Below the pieces are notes generated by a model. The model saw only the letters and a list, made by a program, of their open reading frames with translations, was not told the origin of the DNA and searched no databases. Positions 27,220 through 35,874 of a DNA stretch of 50,462 bases are shown piece after piece. The DNA lies in assembly GCA_014378995.1 (NCBI GenBank), contig JACMMP010000120.1:1-50462 (forward strand), written 5' to 3'. Source of the stretch: Hyphomonadaceae bacterium. Its GTDB lineage: Bacteria; Pseudomonadota; Alphaproteobacteria; Caulobacterales; Aquidulcibacteraceae. The translations under genes were made by a program, and so were the position numbers. The number at the start of each line of letters is the position of its first letter. The first letter of the stretch is position 1.

Positions 27220-27477
27220 TCAAGGTCGCAACCCACTGCGCCGCGATCCGCACCTTCTCAAAAACCGTTCGCCACTGCGACGCAAGGTCAGCGTTAACCC
27301 GACGACGGGACGTTCAGGCGCCCTAGGCGTCGTGGCCTGTCGCCAAACCTGCGGCGTATGAGCGATTGTGACGAGGGCTTCCCCTAGCGCCTGATCGAAT
27401 TGCGTCAGCCGGTCGGCCGCAACATCGGCGCGCGGCTCCATGAACGCCTCGACGCGAAACGTAACAACTACACTCAT
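27220..27477 (-). CDS. Small hypothetical protein at the island margin
   Basis: 85 residues from the ATG at 27477 (MSVVVTFRVEAFMEPRADVAADRLTQFDQALGEALV, read in parts). The first half is an acceptable strand-helix pattern, while the Arg-rich C-terminus is less convincing. It has no clear ribosome site and no recognised domain. It may be chance or a degraded fragment of an island gene. Confidence 0.3.
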   Translation of the reverse strand: MSVVVTFRVEAFMEPRADVAADRLTQFDQALGEALVTIAHTPQVWRQATTPRAPERPVVGLTLTLRRSGERFLRRCGSRRSGLRP

Positions 27478-27615
27478 GCGCGCCGAAACTGGCGACATGA
27501 GGGGAAGGCGTCCAACCGTTCGCCCGATTTGAAAGGCCCCGCGAACGCGGAGTGTCAAACCTGACCACTCCGACAGTCAAACCCGTTGATTTGCACGGCC
27601 CGCAAGGCGGGGTGG

Positions 27616-27642
27616 TGGCGCACCCGACCGGATTCAGACCTG
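27616..27642 (-). other. Degenerate tRNA-Arg-like 3' end (inner left repeat)
   Basis: Read on the minus strand this ends in a T-arm and an acceptor 3' strand followed by G and CCA. It matches 43879-43905 at 24 of 27 positions, in the same orientation. The T stem has a mismatch, so it is a worn copy. It lies 31 bases beyond the leuS stop and marks the edge of the cargo. Confidence 0.55.
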
Positions 27643-27672
27643 CCGCTTTCCCCTGCATCTTTGATCCAATTG

Positions 27673-30174
27673 CTAGTCCTTTAGGACAACATTGAGCAGT
27701 TTCGGCCGCCCGTGTTTGTCGCGCACGATGATCACGCGGTCGATCGCCATGTCAGCAAGATAGCGCGCAATGCCCTCTTCAGCCGCCGCGAGGATGCCGC
27801 GAAGGTCGTCGTCCGACGCTGCCGGCGAACACTCCAATTCTCCACGACGTTTGCCATCCACTTGCACAGCGACGTGTACGGTTTCGGCGGCGCGCGCGAG
27901 GGCGCTTCTATCAAAGAAGGGCCAACGCTCTTTGAACAGGCTTTGTGATCCGAATTTTGCACGCCATAGGAAATCGGCGATGTGCGGCGCGAACAGGCCG
28001 AGCATCTTCAAGTAGGTTTGCAAGCAGTACGCAAACGCCGCCTTTTGCACCTCGTTTGTGCGGCTCGCTTCAATGAGCGTGTTGAGGGTCGAGTGCAGTG
28101 TGGCGACGGCGGTGTGGAAAGAACGCCGTTGCTGCAATGAGCTCTCAATGTTCGCGGCTTCCGCGTGGATTGCGTCCACCAATGCCTTCGATGGACCCTC
28201 CAAATCGCTCGGTGCCGATTGGAGCGCCGCCCAGGTCTCGGTGTTCTGATACAGCGTAAAAATGCGAGACAAGAAGCGTTGCTTTGCTTCAAGGCCGGAC
28301 TCGTCCCAGTCGCGGTCCCGCTCGAACGGCGCGTCAGACAGAATGTAAAGCCGAAGCGCATCGGCGCCGTACTTGTCGATCATCTCGTCGGGCGTCACGG
28401 CGTTGCCGCGAGATTTGCTCATCTTGTGGCCGCCCAACCGGATCATGCCATTGTCGAGAAATTGCGTTACCGGCTCTTTTGTCGGCGTCAGCCCAATCGA
28501 GTGCAGGAAGTGCGCCATGTATCGGAAATAGATGAGGTGCTGGTTCGCGTGCTCGAGGCCGCCGACGTAATAATTGATCGGCATCCATTGCTCGGCGCGC
28601 GAAGCGCGCCAAGCGCATTGCGCATTTTTCGGATCGAGGAAACGCCACGCATACCACGCCGAACACATGAACGTATCCATCGTGTCCGTTTCGCGTGTAG
28701 CTGGCCGCGGATCACCAGCGATCTCGGCACGCAGAAAGGCCGGATCTTGCGCCAGCGGAGAGCGCCCCTTCGCGACGCCAAAATTGACTTCAGCAGGCAA
28801 GGTCACCGGCAAATCCGATTCCGGCACCGGATGCCAATCGCCATCCGCATCGCGCACCATCGGGATCGGCGCGCCCCAAAACCTCTGCCGCGATACCGAC
28901 CAATCACGCAGGCGATACCGCACGACCTTGCGGCCGAGATTGCGCGTCTCCAGAACTTCGACGATCTGCTTCCGCGCGTCCTTGCTCGTTAGACCACTGA
29001 ACTCGGCGGAATTAACCAGCACGCCGTCGTCCTCGAAAGCTAGTGCAGACGGCTCCTCTTGGGCGTCGCCAGGCGCGGCCACAACAGTCCGAAGTGGCAA
29101 GTTCACCGCGCGCGCAAAATCCATGTCGCGTTGATCGTGCGCAGGCACATTCATGATTGCGCCGCTGCCATACCCGCCCAGGACATATGCACTAACGTAG
29201 ATCGGCACTTGTTGGGACGTGATGGGGTGCACGGCGTAGCATCCGGCGAACACGCCCGTCTTGCCACTGCCCGCCTGACGATCAACCTCGCTCAATTTGA
29301 GCGCACTTTCGACGTAAGCGGCTACACTTGCATCCTTGGCGGCGATTGATCCTGTCAAAGGATGTTCTGGTGCGAGCGTGACGGAAGTGACCCCGAACAG
29401 CGTGTCAGGGCGTGTTGTGAACACTGTGATCCGCTGATCAGCGTCGGCCAACGCAAAGTCGATGTCGGCGCCCTCTGAGCGGCCGATCCAATTGCGTTGC
29501 GCCGCGATGGCGCGCTCTGACCACCCGGTCAGATTATCCAGTCCGTTCCACAGATCTTCGGCGAAGTCGGTGACCCGGAAACACCATTGCTCCATGAGGC
29601 GTCGCTCGATAGGCGCGCCGCTGCGCCACCCACGCCCGTCAATCACCTGCTCGTTTGCCAGCACTGTTTCATCGACAGGATCCCAGTTCACCCAGGACTT
29701 CGATCGGTAGACCTGCCCGTGTTCATACAGTTTCAGAAACAGCCACTGGGTCCAGCGATAATAGTCCGGCGAGGATGTGTTGAGCTCAAGATCGAGATCG
29801 AACGAAAAGCCGGCGCGGCGCAACTGCTCGTCCCGCATGCGGCTGATGTTTTGTTCAGTCCACAGCGCTGGATGAATGTTGTTCTTGATCGCCGCGTTCT
29901 CGGCCGGAAGGCCAAAGGCATCCCACCCCAACGGGTGCACAACAGAAGCGCCCTGAAAACGCGCCAGACGCGCCAATGCATCCGAAATTGAGTACACGAG
30001 CATATGGCCGAGATGTGCGTTGCCCGATGGGTAGGGAAACATCCCAAGCACGTAGCAGCGCTGGGCGTTGGGGGATTCAAGATTGGTCTTATCGACCCCC
30101 TCGGCCTTCCAAGCCGCTTGTAGATCGGCCTCGATGCGCCCGACTTGATCGTGGTATTTGCCGATATCTGACAT
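27673..30174 (-). CDS. leuS: Leucyl-tRNA synthetase, island-borne copy
   Basis: 833 residues, a complete bacterial LeuRS: class I motifs HLGH (54-57) and KMSKS (584-588), the CP1 editing domain with TTRPDT (253-258) and the editing Asp D347 in NVPAHDQRD, plus GWDAFGLPAE and DWSVSRQRFWGAPIP. The leucine-specific insertion normally found before KMSKS in E. coli-type enzymes is missing: only NGMIRLGGHKMSKS is there, as in Bacillus-type LeuRS. The sequence after HLGH (MLVYSISDALARL) departs from the usual VRNYTIGDVIAR. It ends the coupled minus-strand operon of the island, 50 bases after the HAD gene. It charges tRNA-Leu; in this context I infer a drug-resistant duplicate that protects the producer. 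Confidence 0.93.
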   Translation of the reverse strand: MSDIGKYHDQVGRIEADLQAAWKAEGVDKTNLESPNAQRCYVLGMFPYPSGNAHLGHMLVYSISDALARLARFQGASVVHPLGWDAFGLPAENAAIKNNIHPALWTEQNISRMRDEQLRRAGFSFDLDLELNTSSPDYYRWTQWLFLKLYEHGQVYRSKSWVNWDPVDETVLANEQVIDGRGWRSGAPIERRLMEQWCFRVTDFAEDLWNGLDNLTGWSERAIAAQRNWIGRSEGADIDFALADADQRITVFTTRPDTLFGVTSVTLAPEHPLTGSIAAKDASVAAYVESALKLSEVDRQAGSGKTGVFAGCYAVHPITSQQVPIYVSAYVLGGYGSGAIMNVPAHDQRDMDFARAVNLPLRTVVAAPGDAQEEPSALAFEDDGVLVNSAEFSGLTSKDARKQIVEVLETRNLGRKVVRYRLRDWSVSRQRFWGAPIPMVRDADGDWHPVPESDLPVTLPAEVNFGVAKGRSPLAQDPAFLRAEIAGDPRPATRETDTMDTFMCSAWYAWRFLDPKNAQCAWRASRAEQWMPINYYVGGLEHANQHLIYFRYMAHFLHSIGLTPTKEPVTQFLDNGMIRLGGHKMSKSRGNAVTPDEMIDKYGADALRLYILSDAPFERDRDWDESGLEAKQRFLSRIFTLYQNTETWAALQSAPSDLEGPSKALVDAIHAEAANIESSLQQRRSFHTAVATLHSTLNTLIEASRTNEVQKAAFAYCLQTYLKMLGLFAPHIADFLWRAKFGSQSLFKERWPFFDRSALARAAETVHVAVQVDGKRRGELECSPAASDDDLRGILAAAEEGIARYLADMAIDRVIIVRDKHGRPKLLNVVLKD

Positions 30175-30223
30175 AGTGGTCCGCCGTGTTGAGCGCTTTG
30201 GCTAACCACACTCTAGACTTAGA

Positions 30224-30862
30224 TCAACGGGGGAGCTTCAGCGGCAGCGGCGCAGATGTCGAAACGAGCAAGGCCAGTAATCCCGCGCGCCGAGCCCCCC
30301 GAACATCGCTAACCGGGTCGTCGCCGACGTGGAGCGTGCCGCCGGGAGACACACCGGCCAGTTCGCACGCCGCGTAAAACGCACGCCTCTGGGGTTTGGC
30401 GGCCCCGATCTCGCTGCTGGTCAGGCCGCCCACGACCAATTGAGAGCAGCCGAGCGCTTGGAGCACAGGCGTCAGTGATCCGCCCCAGTTCGAGAGAATG
30501 ACGGCCGGGACGCCAATTTCGCTGACCGAGCGCAATAGGCTGAGCGCACCCTCGCGCATCTGCCAATTGCGCGGATCTTGAAAGGACTGGATGGCGCTGC
30601 TCACTGCATCGCGTAGGCGCTCACTCGGCGCCAAACCGAGTTGATCGCGCCAAAGCTGAGTGAATTGCTCCCTCCACCCCTCGGCGCCAGACACGGCGGC
30701 GTCAAAGGCAGAGCGGCGCACGGCCCAAGCGGGCGGCCTCAACGGACGGTCCACGGTCAGGCCGGCCGCAGACAAGGCTTCGCGCAATATTTCTTCCATA
30801 GATCGCCGCGGCGTGGCCAGCGTATCCGCGAAGTCAAACGAAACGGCTTGGATGCGTGTCAT
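30224..30862 (-). CDS. HAD superfamily protein with altered first motif
   Basis: 212 residues from the ATG at 30862, which overlaps the preceding stop in an ATGA. HAD motifs: VSFDFADTL (nucleophile D10), ILSNWGG (motif II), the Lys in GAAKPQRRAF (motif III) and HVGDDPVSDV (motif IV). The residue two after the nucleophile, normally the acid/base Asp of phosphatases, is Ala12. The same change occurs in phosphonatases and some dehalogenases, so simple phosphatase activity is doubtful. A cap region of helices lies at 15-80. Function in the pathway: possibly C-O or C-P cleavage, or a catalytically weak phosphatase. Confidence 0.85.
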   Translation of the reverse strand: MTRIQAVSFDFADTLATPRRSMEEILREALSAAGLTVDRPLRPPAWAVRRSAFDAAVSGAEGWREQFTQLWRDQLGLAPSERLRDAVSSAIQSFQDPRNWQMREGALSLLRSVSEIGVPAVILSNWGGSLTPVLQALGCSQLVVGGLTSSEIGAAKPQRRAFYAACELAGVSPGGTLHVGDDPVSDVRGARRAGLLALLVSTSAPLPLKLPR

Positions 30863-31572
30863 GCCAACAAGGCGGAGCGCGCCGCCATGCACGCCGCAGG
30901 ATCGGCGCCGCTCGGATTATCCAAGACTTCGAACTCCCACCATCCATCGAAGCCCAGAGATTCCAGCCGCCTGCGAAGCGCAACGAGCGGCAAAATCCCA
31001 TCTCCTGGCATCAACCGAGGATCGAGCGTGCACCCCATAGTAGCCCGGTCCGAAACGTGGAGGATCTCGCACCGCGCTATGATCTCTTCCGGCAAATTCA
31101 TGAGTTCCGGCCACTCCACGTGAGCCACGTCGAGGACAAGACCGGCGCGCGATCGGGGGAGCATCTCCAGAATCTGGATCGCGTCGGGCACTGAACGTAG
31201 CGCCGATATCTGCGACAGGGCGCTGCAAAGAGGCTCCAAACAGATCCGTCCCTCTACCCGCTCCAACACACCCGCGAGCATGTCTCCAAACTGTTGGAGC
31301 GTGCCCTCCCACGAAGAGGTTGGGATCACGATCACCGGCGCCAAGGCTTGCGTTCGCGTGAGCAAATCTTCAAGCGCCCCCTCAGCGGCGCGCTCCCGAT
31401 CTGCGAAGAAGACGTAGACACCGCTGCAGGCCAAACCGCCTAGATTGGCAGGCGCCTCCGCGAAATGTGACGCCGCGAGGCCGACGCCATCGAATCCGGC
31501 CTGCTCTATTCGATCGAGGATATCGGGCGCTCGTGCGTGAACTGCGGCGAAGCTGTTGAACGACCACTTCAT
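30859..31572 (-). CDS. Xylose isomerase-like TIM-barrel protein (sugar isomerase/epimerase)
   Basis: 237 residues of the AP endonuclease 2/xylose isomerase-like barrel family. The four metal-site regions are visible: ICLEPL, VLDVAHVEW, ILHVSDRA and WWEFEV, giving Glu, Asp/His, His and Glu ligands. In this family such enzymes isomerise or epimerise sugars, inositols or hydroxypyruvate. It overlaps both neighbours by 4 bases (ATGA), so it is made with the Gfo/Idh and HAD proteins. That trio suggests oxidation, epimerisation and dephosphorylation of a sugar or cyclitol. Confidence 0.85.
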   Translation of the reverse strand: MKWSFNSFAAVHARAPDILDRIEQAGFDGVGLAASHFAEAPANLGGLACSGVYVFFADRERAAEGALEDLLTRTQALAPVIVIPTSSWEGTLQQFGDMLAGVLERVEGRICLEPLCSALSQISALRSVPDAIQILEMLPRSRAGLVLDVAHVEWPELMNLPEEIIARCEILHVSDRATMGCTLDPRLMPGDGILPLVALRRRLESLGFDGWWEFEVLDNPSGADPAACMAARSALLA

Positions 31573-32573
31573 GCGCCGTCATCCGCCACGCGGACTGTAC
31601 GGCCATCTTTGATACTCTGCTCCACAGCCATCAGCAGAGCGAGCACGCGGCCATGCCGGCCGAGACCAAGCGTGACGGCGTCCTCATCTCGGATCAAGTG
31701 ATCGACGAGACGTTCATTGAGCTTCTCTAGATCCATCATCGCGCCGCCGTCGTCGTCGACCTGTTGGTAGTGCTGGTCACGGAAGAGCTTCCCATCAATC
31801 ACTTCAAGGACGCCGCTCGTTCCTTCCAGGCAAACGCCGGAGAAGTAAGTGCGAAAGGGTCCGCGCAGCCGTGACCACCGCGACAGAATCTGAATGACCT
31901 CGCCTTCTTCACCCCGCAGCAAGGCAGAAACGTCGGCTTGGCCGGGAAACGGGCTCCAGCGTGGGTTCCACGCCTGTGCGCTCACTTCAACCGCGCGAAA
32001 GTCGGGTAGCCATTCAAGAGCCAGGTCGAGTTGATGGACCATTCCCTCCCACAGACTGGGAAACGCCATCTCACGTCGCCAAGCCCATCCGGGCGCCCAG
32101 AACGTGCCGTCGACTTCAACATCCAATCGGAGATACCCCGGTCGGCCGATGCGCCCTTCACGCACCTGCCGCTGAAGCGCGATGAACGCCGGCAAAAATC
32201 GCTTCTGCATGGCGACGAACGCCATCCCGCTCTTTTCGCTGACCGCGCGATCTATGGCGCGCGCTTCCTGCGCGGTCCACGCCGCCGGCTTTGCTAGAAC
32301 GAACCGCCGCGCTCTGTCCGCGATTGCAGCGATCCTGTCTGCGCGCTGCATCGGCGGCGTGCTGTCGATCAACACATCCGCACTGCCCTCCCATGCCGCC
32401 AACGACGGAAAGCAACGGTCACGCGGCGTGCGGAAGACTTGGCGTGCGACCTCGAGCGCTTCGCGATCGGTGTCGATCAATGCGGCCACGCGCATTCCTG
32501 ACGCAGAGATCGCCGCGCGCCAAGTTTGACCAAAACCGCCAACGCCAAGCAGGACAACGTCACGCCAAGTCAT
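31569..32573 (-). CDS. Gfo/Idh/MocA family oxidoreductase (first of two in the island)
   Basis: 334 residues. The Rossmann motif GVGGFGQTW opens the protein after VVLL, Asp near ALIDTD selects the cofactor, and DVLIDSTPPMQRAD follows. The family EKP motif reads LAKPAAW: the Lys is kept but the Glu is Ala. The C-terminal alpha/beta domain has WEGMVHQLDLALEWL, supplying the His/Asp often used in catalysis. It should oxidise or reduce a sugar or cyclitol hydroxyl using NAD(P). Coupled by 4-base overlaps on both sides. Confidence 0.88.
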   Translation of the reverse strand: MTWRDVVLLGVGGFGQTWRAAISASGMRVAALIDTDREALEVARQVFRTPRDRCFPSLAAWEGSADVLIDSTPPMQRADRIAAIADRARRFVLAKPAAWTAQEARAIDRAVSEKSGMAFVAMQKRFLPAFIALQRQVREGRIGRPGYLRLDVEVDGTFWAPGWAWRREMAFPSLWEGMVHQLDLALEWLPDFRAVEVSAQAWNPRWSPFPGQADVSALLRGEEGEVIQILSRWSRLRGPFRTYFSGVCLEGTSGVLEVIDGKLFRDQHYQQVDDDGGAMMDLEKLNERLVDHLIRDEDAVTLGLGRHGRVLALLMAVEQSIKDGRTVRVADDGA

Positions 32574-33130
32574 GCGACAGTCCGCCCAATCTGCCCGAGG
32601 ATAAGTTGCACAGGTTCAATCATGAGACCGGCAAACTCCGCACATACTGCAAGCGTTTCAAGCGGCATCTCTAGCCTCGATGATCCAACTTTCCAGAAGA
32701 AACGCCGTGCATGGCCGCGCTCTAAGTCCCACCGCGTCGCCTCCGCATGAACCCACGTCGGCCGGTCAATCCATTCGATCGCGCCGACGTCCTGAGCGCG
32801 GACATATTTCCAGGTTCGTCCGGCGCCGATCGGCCCGCCAATCACTTCGTACTGAGCGCTCAGTTCGCGCCAGTGATCGGTCACGTTCACGCAGCCAACA
32901 AGCAGCGCCGCCGCGGGCTTGACCATTGCTTCGTCAGCGGCCACCTGACGCCAACGTTGCAAGCCTACAGAATGAAATGCGCTAACGGCGATCGTCCTGC
33001 CAAGGTCGTCAAACTCTTCTGCGGACACCGGAAGAGATGAAACAAATACCGCGCTCGATGGACGGTAGAAAGCATGGGACGCCGCGATCGCGCGTTCGAG
33101 ACAAACGCCAGCGATCGCCGCAACCCTCAT
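32570..33130 (-). CDS. Unknown protein in the island operon
   Basis: 186 residues, no family recognised. It starts MRVAAIAGVCLERAIAASHAF and contains short strands and helices with a Trp-rich C-terminal half (RPTWVHAEATRWDLERGHARRFFW, read in parts). Residues ALLVGCVNVTDHWREL look like a buried strand followed by a helix. No membrane segment or cofactor motif. Four-base overlaps with the radical SAM gene upstream and the Gfo/Idh gene downstream tie it firmly to the pathway, perhaps as a new enzyme or an accessory subunit. Confidence 0.75.
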   Translation of the reverse strand: MRVAAIAGVCLERAIAASHAFYRPSSAVFVSSLPVSAEEFDDLGRTIAVSAFHSVGLQRWRQVAADEAMVKPAAALLVGCVNVTDHWRELSAQYEVIGGPIGAGRTWKYVRAQDVGAIEWIDRPTWVHAEATRWDLERGHARRFFWKVGSSRLEMPLETLAVCAEFAGLMIEPVQLILGQIGRTVA

Positions 33131-35217
33131 GACGCGGCGTGGGGTCGAAGCCGGACGCCGATCTGCTTTTCCTTGTGCCCAATCCGAGCCAAGACCTGTT
33201 CGAACTGGCGTTCACTGGCGCCATGAACGCCGATCACGTCACGCGGCTTGCCATGAAAATCCGACCCGCCCGTTTCCAGCATGTCCAACGTGCTGGCCAA
33301 TTGCCAGAGCCGCAGTCGAGTGTCGTCATCGTTGAGCCGATGCGTGACCTCGATTCCATCAAGACCCTCGGCGTGAAGGTGCGCCACAGCCTGAAGGATC
33401 GAGTCAAACGTGCCGGACTTAACACCGATGTTCCGGACCCAAGCAGGATGCGCCAGAACAGTGACGCACCCAAGCTCCTCCGCCCAGCGCACGAGTGAGA
33501 CGCAATCGAGGCCAGACGCCGTCTTTCTATCTGCGGAAATCTTGCCGATTAGCTCGTTTTTCGCGTGATCGACCGACACGTTCGCCAGGCGCGAAACCGC
33601 CTCTGCGAGAGGAGTCCGGTTGTAGGTCAGCTTCCGCGCGGACAATTCCGACACCGGATCGCTCACGCGATAGATTTCCTCGATCGGCGGCAGATCGGGC
33701 CATTGCGCCAACAGGCGCTCATAAACTTCGGAGATGAAGTCGATCTCCGCGTTGTTTGCGCCGGCGATCCATTCATGGAAGGCCGCGTCAAGCACGCCCG
33801 GACCGTAGACCAAAACGTGCACTCGGAACGCTTGCTCGCCGTCGGGCGCGTAATAGTTGGCGCTCACTTCAGTAGCGGGAATTGGGCAGTCCAGTCCGCA
33901 CTCAGCGGCATAAGCCTGGAGCGCCGGCCAATTTGGGTGAACGCCATTGTGCTCCGTGAAGACTGCACGGCGTACGCCACCGGCTAGCAGCGCATGCACA
34001 ACCTCACTCGGACAAAGCATTCCATCGGACACGGTGGAGTGCAGATGCATGTCGTGATCGTAGCGCACCGGCGCGGGCGTCGTCCTTGCTCGGGCGTCGG
34101 CGGCGGGATAGCGGCCTGGACGATCCACTCGAACGCGACTTAGCGAATCAACCATGGCCGCACGATCAGCGTCGAAGATAAAACTCGAGCTCGACAACCA
34201 GCTGGAATAGAGCAAGTTGTTGGGCATGTGGATGAGGCGCCTGATTTTGCGATCAGGATCAGGAACATCTGCGCCTCGGTCTACGCTGATCTCAGTTGCT
34301 CCGTGGCGGAGTATGTAGAGATCATAGTCCGCCTCCTGCCGGCTAAAGGTCTCGGTCCACCCTTCGGCGCACAGCGCATCTCGCAGCTCAGCTGTCGTCA
34401 GATCATTCAGAGCGGAATTGGCCTCAGCATAGGAGCTTGAAAGCGTGTAGCGCTGCGGCAGGTTGCTTGGGAGACGGAATACGAAGTCATTGACACCCAG
34501 TCGCCGGCCCCACTCAATGTACCGCCGCACACCCTCAACGTCCGCCACGCCGTCCGGAAGCATGAAACAGCTCAATCGCGTGCGTATGGCGGCGGCTAGA
34601 ACGGCCAGTTCGGCGTCGGCCAATGAGGCGCTGTCAGGCATGCGCATCAATGCTGCGTTCAGTTTCTGGTCGATCGCGGCTCGGCTGAGCGATACTTCGC
34701 CCAGGCCCTGCTGAATCAACGCGTCGAGCAACACGCCGCCATCGCTCCGCCGCTTCAGGACGCGCGAGCCATTGGTGTGCAGGCGTTTAAACCCCGGCAA
34801 TGTCCGAGACACCTCGATAGCGTTCAAGAGCTTTGCCGGCAGCAGCGTCGGTTCACCGCCAGAAAACGACACGTTCGCAACACCGCCCGCCTGGGCGAAT
34901 GCGACCGATCGTTCGAAGGAACGCGACGCCTGAGCGGCGCTCGAGTTGACGTCAGGAAAAAACGTCGCGCCGTTGAAGCAGAAGCTACAGGCCGCATTGC
35001 AAACGGCGGTCAAGTTGAACGTCAGTGTCGCCTTGCTGCTGACGAGATAGTAAGCGCCGTCAAACGGCGTCACCGTAATGTTGCGATAACGTACACCATC
35101 AACGACGACGCCCTCGTCGCCAATAAAGCCGGCGTATGAGCCATGCGCCAATTCCTCGGCAGAGAACGCCTTCTGCCAGGGCGCTCGCTTGCGATATGGA
35201 TCGAGCGGCGCGTTCAT
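33127..35217 (-). CDS. Radical SAM enzyme fused to a PHP-type phosphoesterase domain
   Basis: 696 residues from the ATG at 35217 (ATGA overlap with the previous stop). Residues 60-330: radical SAM domain with CNAACSFC (C73, C77, C80 for the 4Fe-4S cluster) and SGGEP (119-123) binding SAM. Residues 386-690: PHP domain with every metal motif, HLH (390-392), TEHN (420-423), ATEVSANYY, RVHVLVYG, LAHPAW and GGSDFHG. No Cys-rich SPASM tail is obvious. A radical SAM step combined with a metal-dependent phosphoesterase in one chain suggests a radical rearrangement followed by, or requiring, phosphate-ester hydrolysis. I know of no characterised protein with this order; both halves look active. Confidence 0.88.
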   Translation of the reverse strand: MNAPLDPYRKRAPWQKAFSAEELAHGSYAGFIGDEGVVVDGVRYRNITVTPFDGAYYLVSSKATLTFNLTAVCNAACSFCFNGATFFPDVNSSAAQASRSFERSVAFAQAGGVANVSFSGGEPTLLPAKLLNAIEVSRTLPGFKRLHTNGSRVLKRRSDGGVLLDALIQQGLGEVSLSRAAIDQKLNAALMRMPDSASLADAELAVLAAAIRTRLSCFMLPDGVADVEGVRRYIEWGRRLGVNDFVFRLPSNLPQRYTLSSSYAEANSALNDLTTAELRDALCAEGWTETFSRQEADYDLYILRHGATEISVDRGADVPDPDRKIRRLIHMPNNLLYSSWLSSSSFIFDADRAAMVDSLSRVRVDRPGRYPAADARARTTPAPVRYDHDMHLHSTVSDGMLCPSEVVHALLAGGVRRAVFTEHNGVHPNWPALQAYAAECGLDCPIPATEVSANYYAPDGEQAFRVHVLVYGPGVLDAAFHEWIAGANNAEIDFISEVYERLLAQWPDLPPIEEIYRVSDPVSELSARKLTYNRTPLAEAVSRLANVSVDHAKNELIGKISADRKTASGLDCVSLVRWAEELGCVTVLAHPAWVRNIGVKSGTFDSILQAVAHLHAEGLDGIEVTHRLNDDDTRLRLWQLASTLDMLETGGSDFHGKPRDVIGVHGASERQFEQVLARIGHKEKQIGVRLRPHAAS

Positions 35218-35819
35218 GCGCAACCAATATCAAGAATCGCGAGCGCTTCGCGCTGAACAGATTCGATTGACTCACGCCGATTGCGCGCGATGAGGGCGGC
35301 GAGCAAGCTGTGATGCGGCGCACAGACAACGCGGACCGATTCCAGCGGAAGCGGCTCCAGACTTCCAAGGAGACATTGTCCCAGTGGGGCCTCAGAAACG
35401 CGGTAGGCCAGTATCTCGATCACATCGCTCGTCGATGTCTCCGCCGGCAGGTCAGAGATCATACATGCTGTGCTGCGCGTCTCCGCCAACGTTGTGTCGA
35501 GACGGCGCGCCAATGTTTCGACCATGGCGTCGCTTGGCCCTGCGCCCGCTAGAACGAGCGTTGAACGACCCCAGAGGCCTCCAGCGCGTCCTTTTTGCTC
35601 AGCGAGCCAACCAGTGACGTGCGCCAATCTGCTGCGCAGGCCGCTTACGCTGTCGATCGCTTGACCGAGGTCCCAGACCATCATCAAGTGCTTCGCGTCA
35701 GCGCGTTCTGGTTCGGTCCGCCACGCCTTCACGCTCATCAGCGCGCGCGTCGATGCGACCCGAACGAAGAAGCTAACGGAATCTGCGCCAGGCCGCGCAG
35801 AGAATACTTGCCCCCCCAT
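35214..35819 (-). CDS. Unknown protein, first gene of the left island operon
   Basis: 201 residues from the ATG at 35819, which has GAAGGAAG about 9 bases ahead; an in-frame ATG at 35858 has GGAG only 2 bases away and is less likely. The middle holds GGLWGRSTLVLAGAGPSDAMVETLARRL, a strand followed by a glycine-rich loop, and further strands (ESVRVVCAPHHSLLAALIARNR, read in parts). I recognise no family. It ends ILDIGCA, with the stop inside the start of the radical SAM-PHP gene. Only 55 bases separate it from the divergent Gfo/Idh gene, so both promoters must lie in or close to that gap. Confidence 0.7.
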   Translation of the reverse strand: MGGQVFSARPGADSVSFFVRVASTRALMSVKAWRTEPERADAKHLMMVWDLGQAIDSVSGLRSRLAHVTGWLAEQKGRAGGLWGRSTLVLAGAGPSDAMVETLARRLDTTLAETRSTACMISDLPAETSTSDVIEILAYRVSEAPLGQCLLGSLEPLPLESVRVVCAPHHSLLAALIARNRRESIESVQREALAILDIGCA

Positions 35820-35874
35820 GGCGAACGCTTCCTTCGCTAAAAATTGTGCCCTAGACATAACTCCAGATTGTAGG

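Larger units (their letters stand above)
27149..27672. other. Left island margin: direct repeats, small hairpins, no confident gene
   Basis: A 13-bp motif (TTCCGCTTCATTC) occurs twice with a 20-bp period at 27165-27177 and 27185-27197, next to the attachment fragment. A CCCGC-AAG-GCGGG hairpin (27599-27611) and a tRNA-Arg-like fragment (27616-27642) follow. Only one short frame (27220-27477) is plausible. No integrase remnant could be recognised. Confidence 0.5.
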
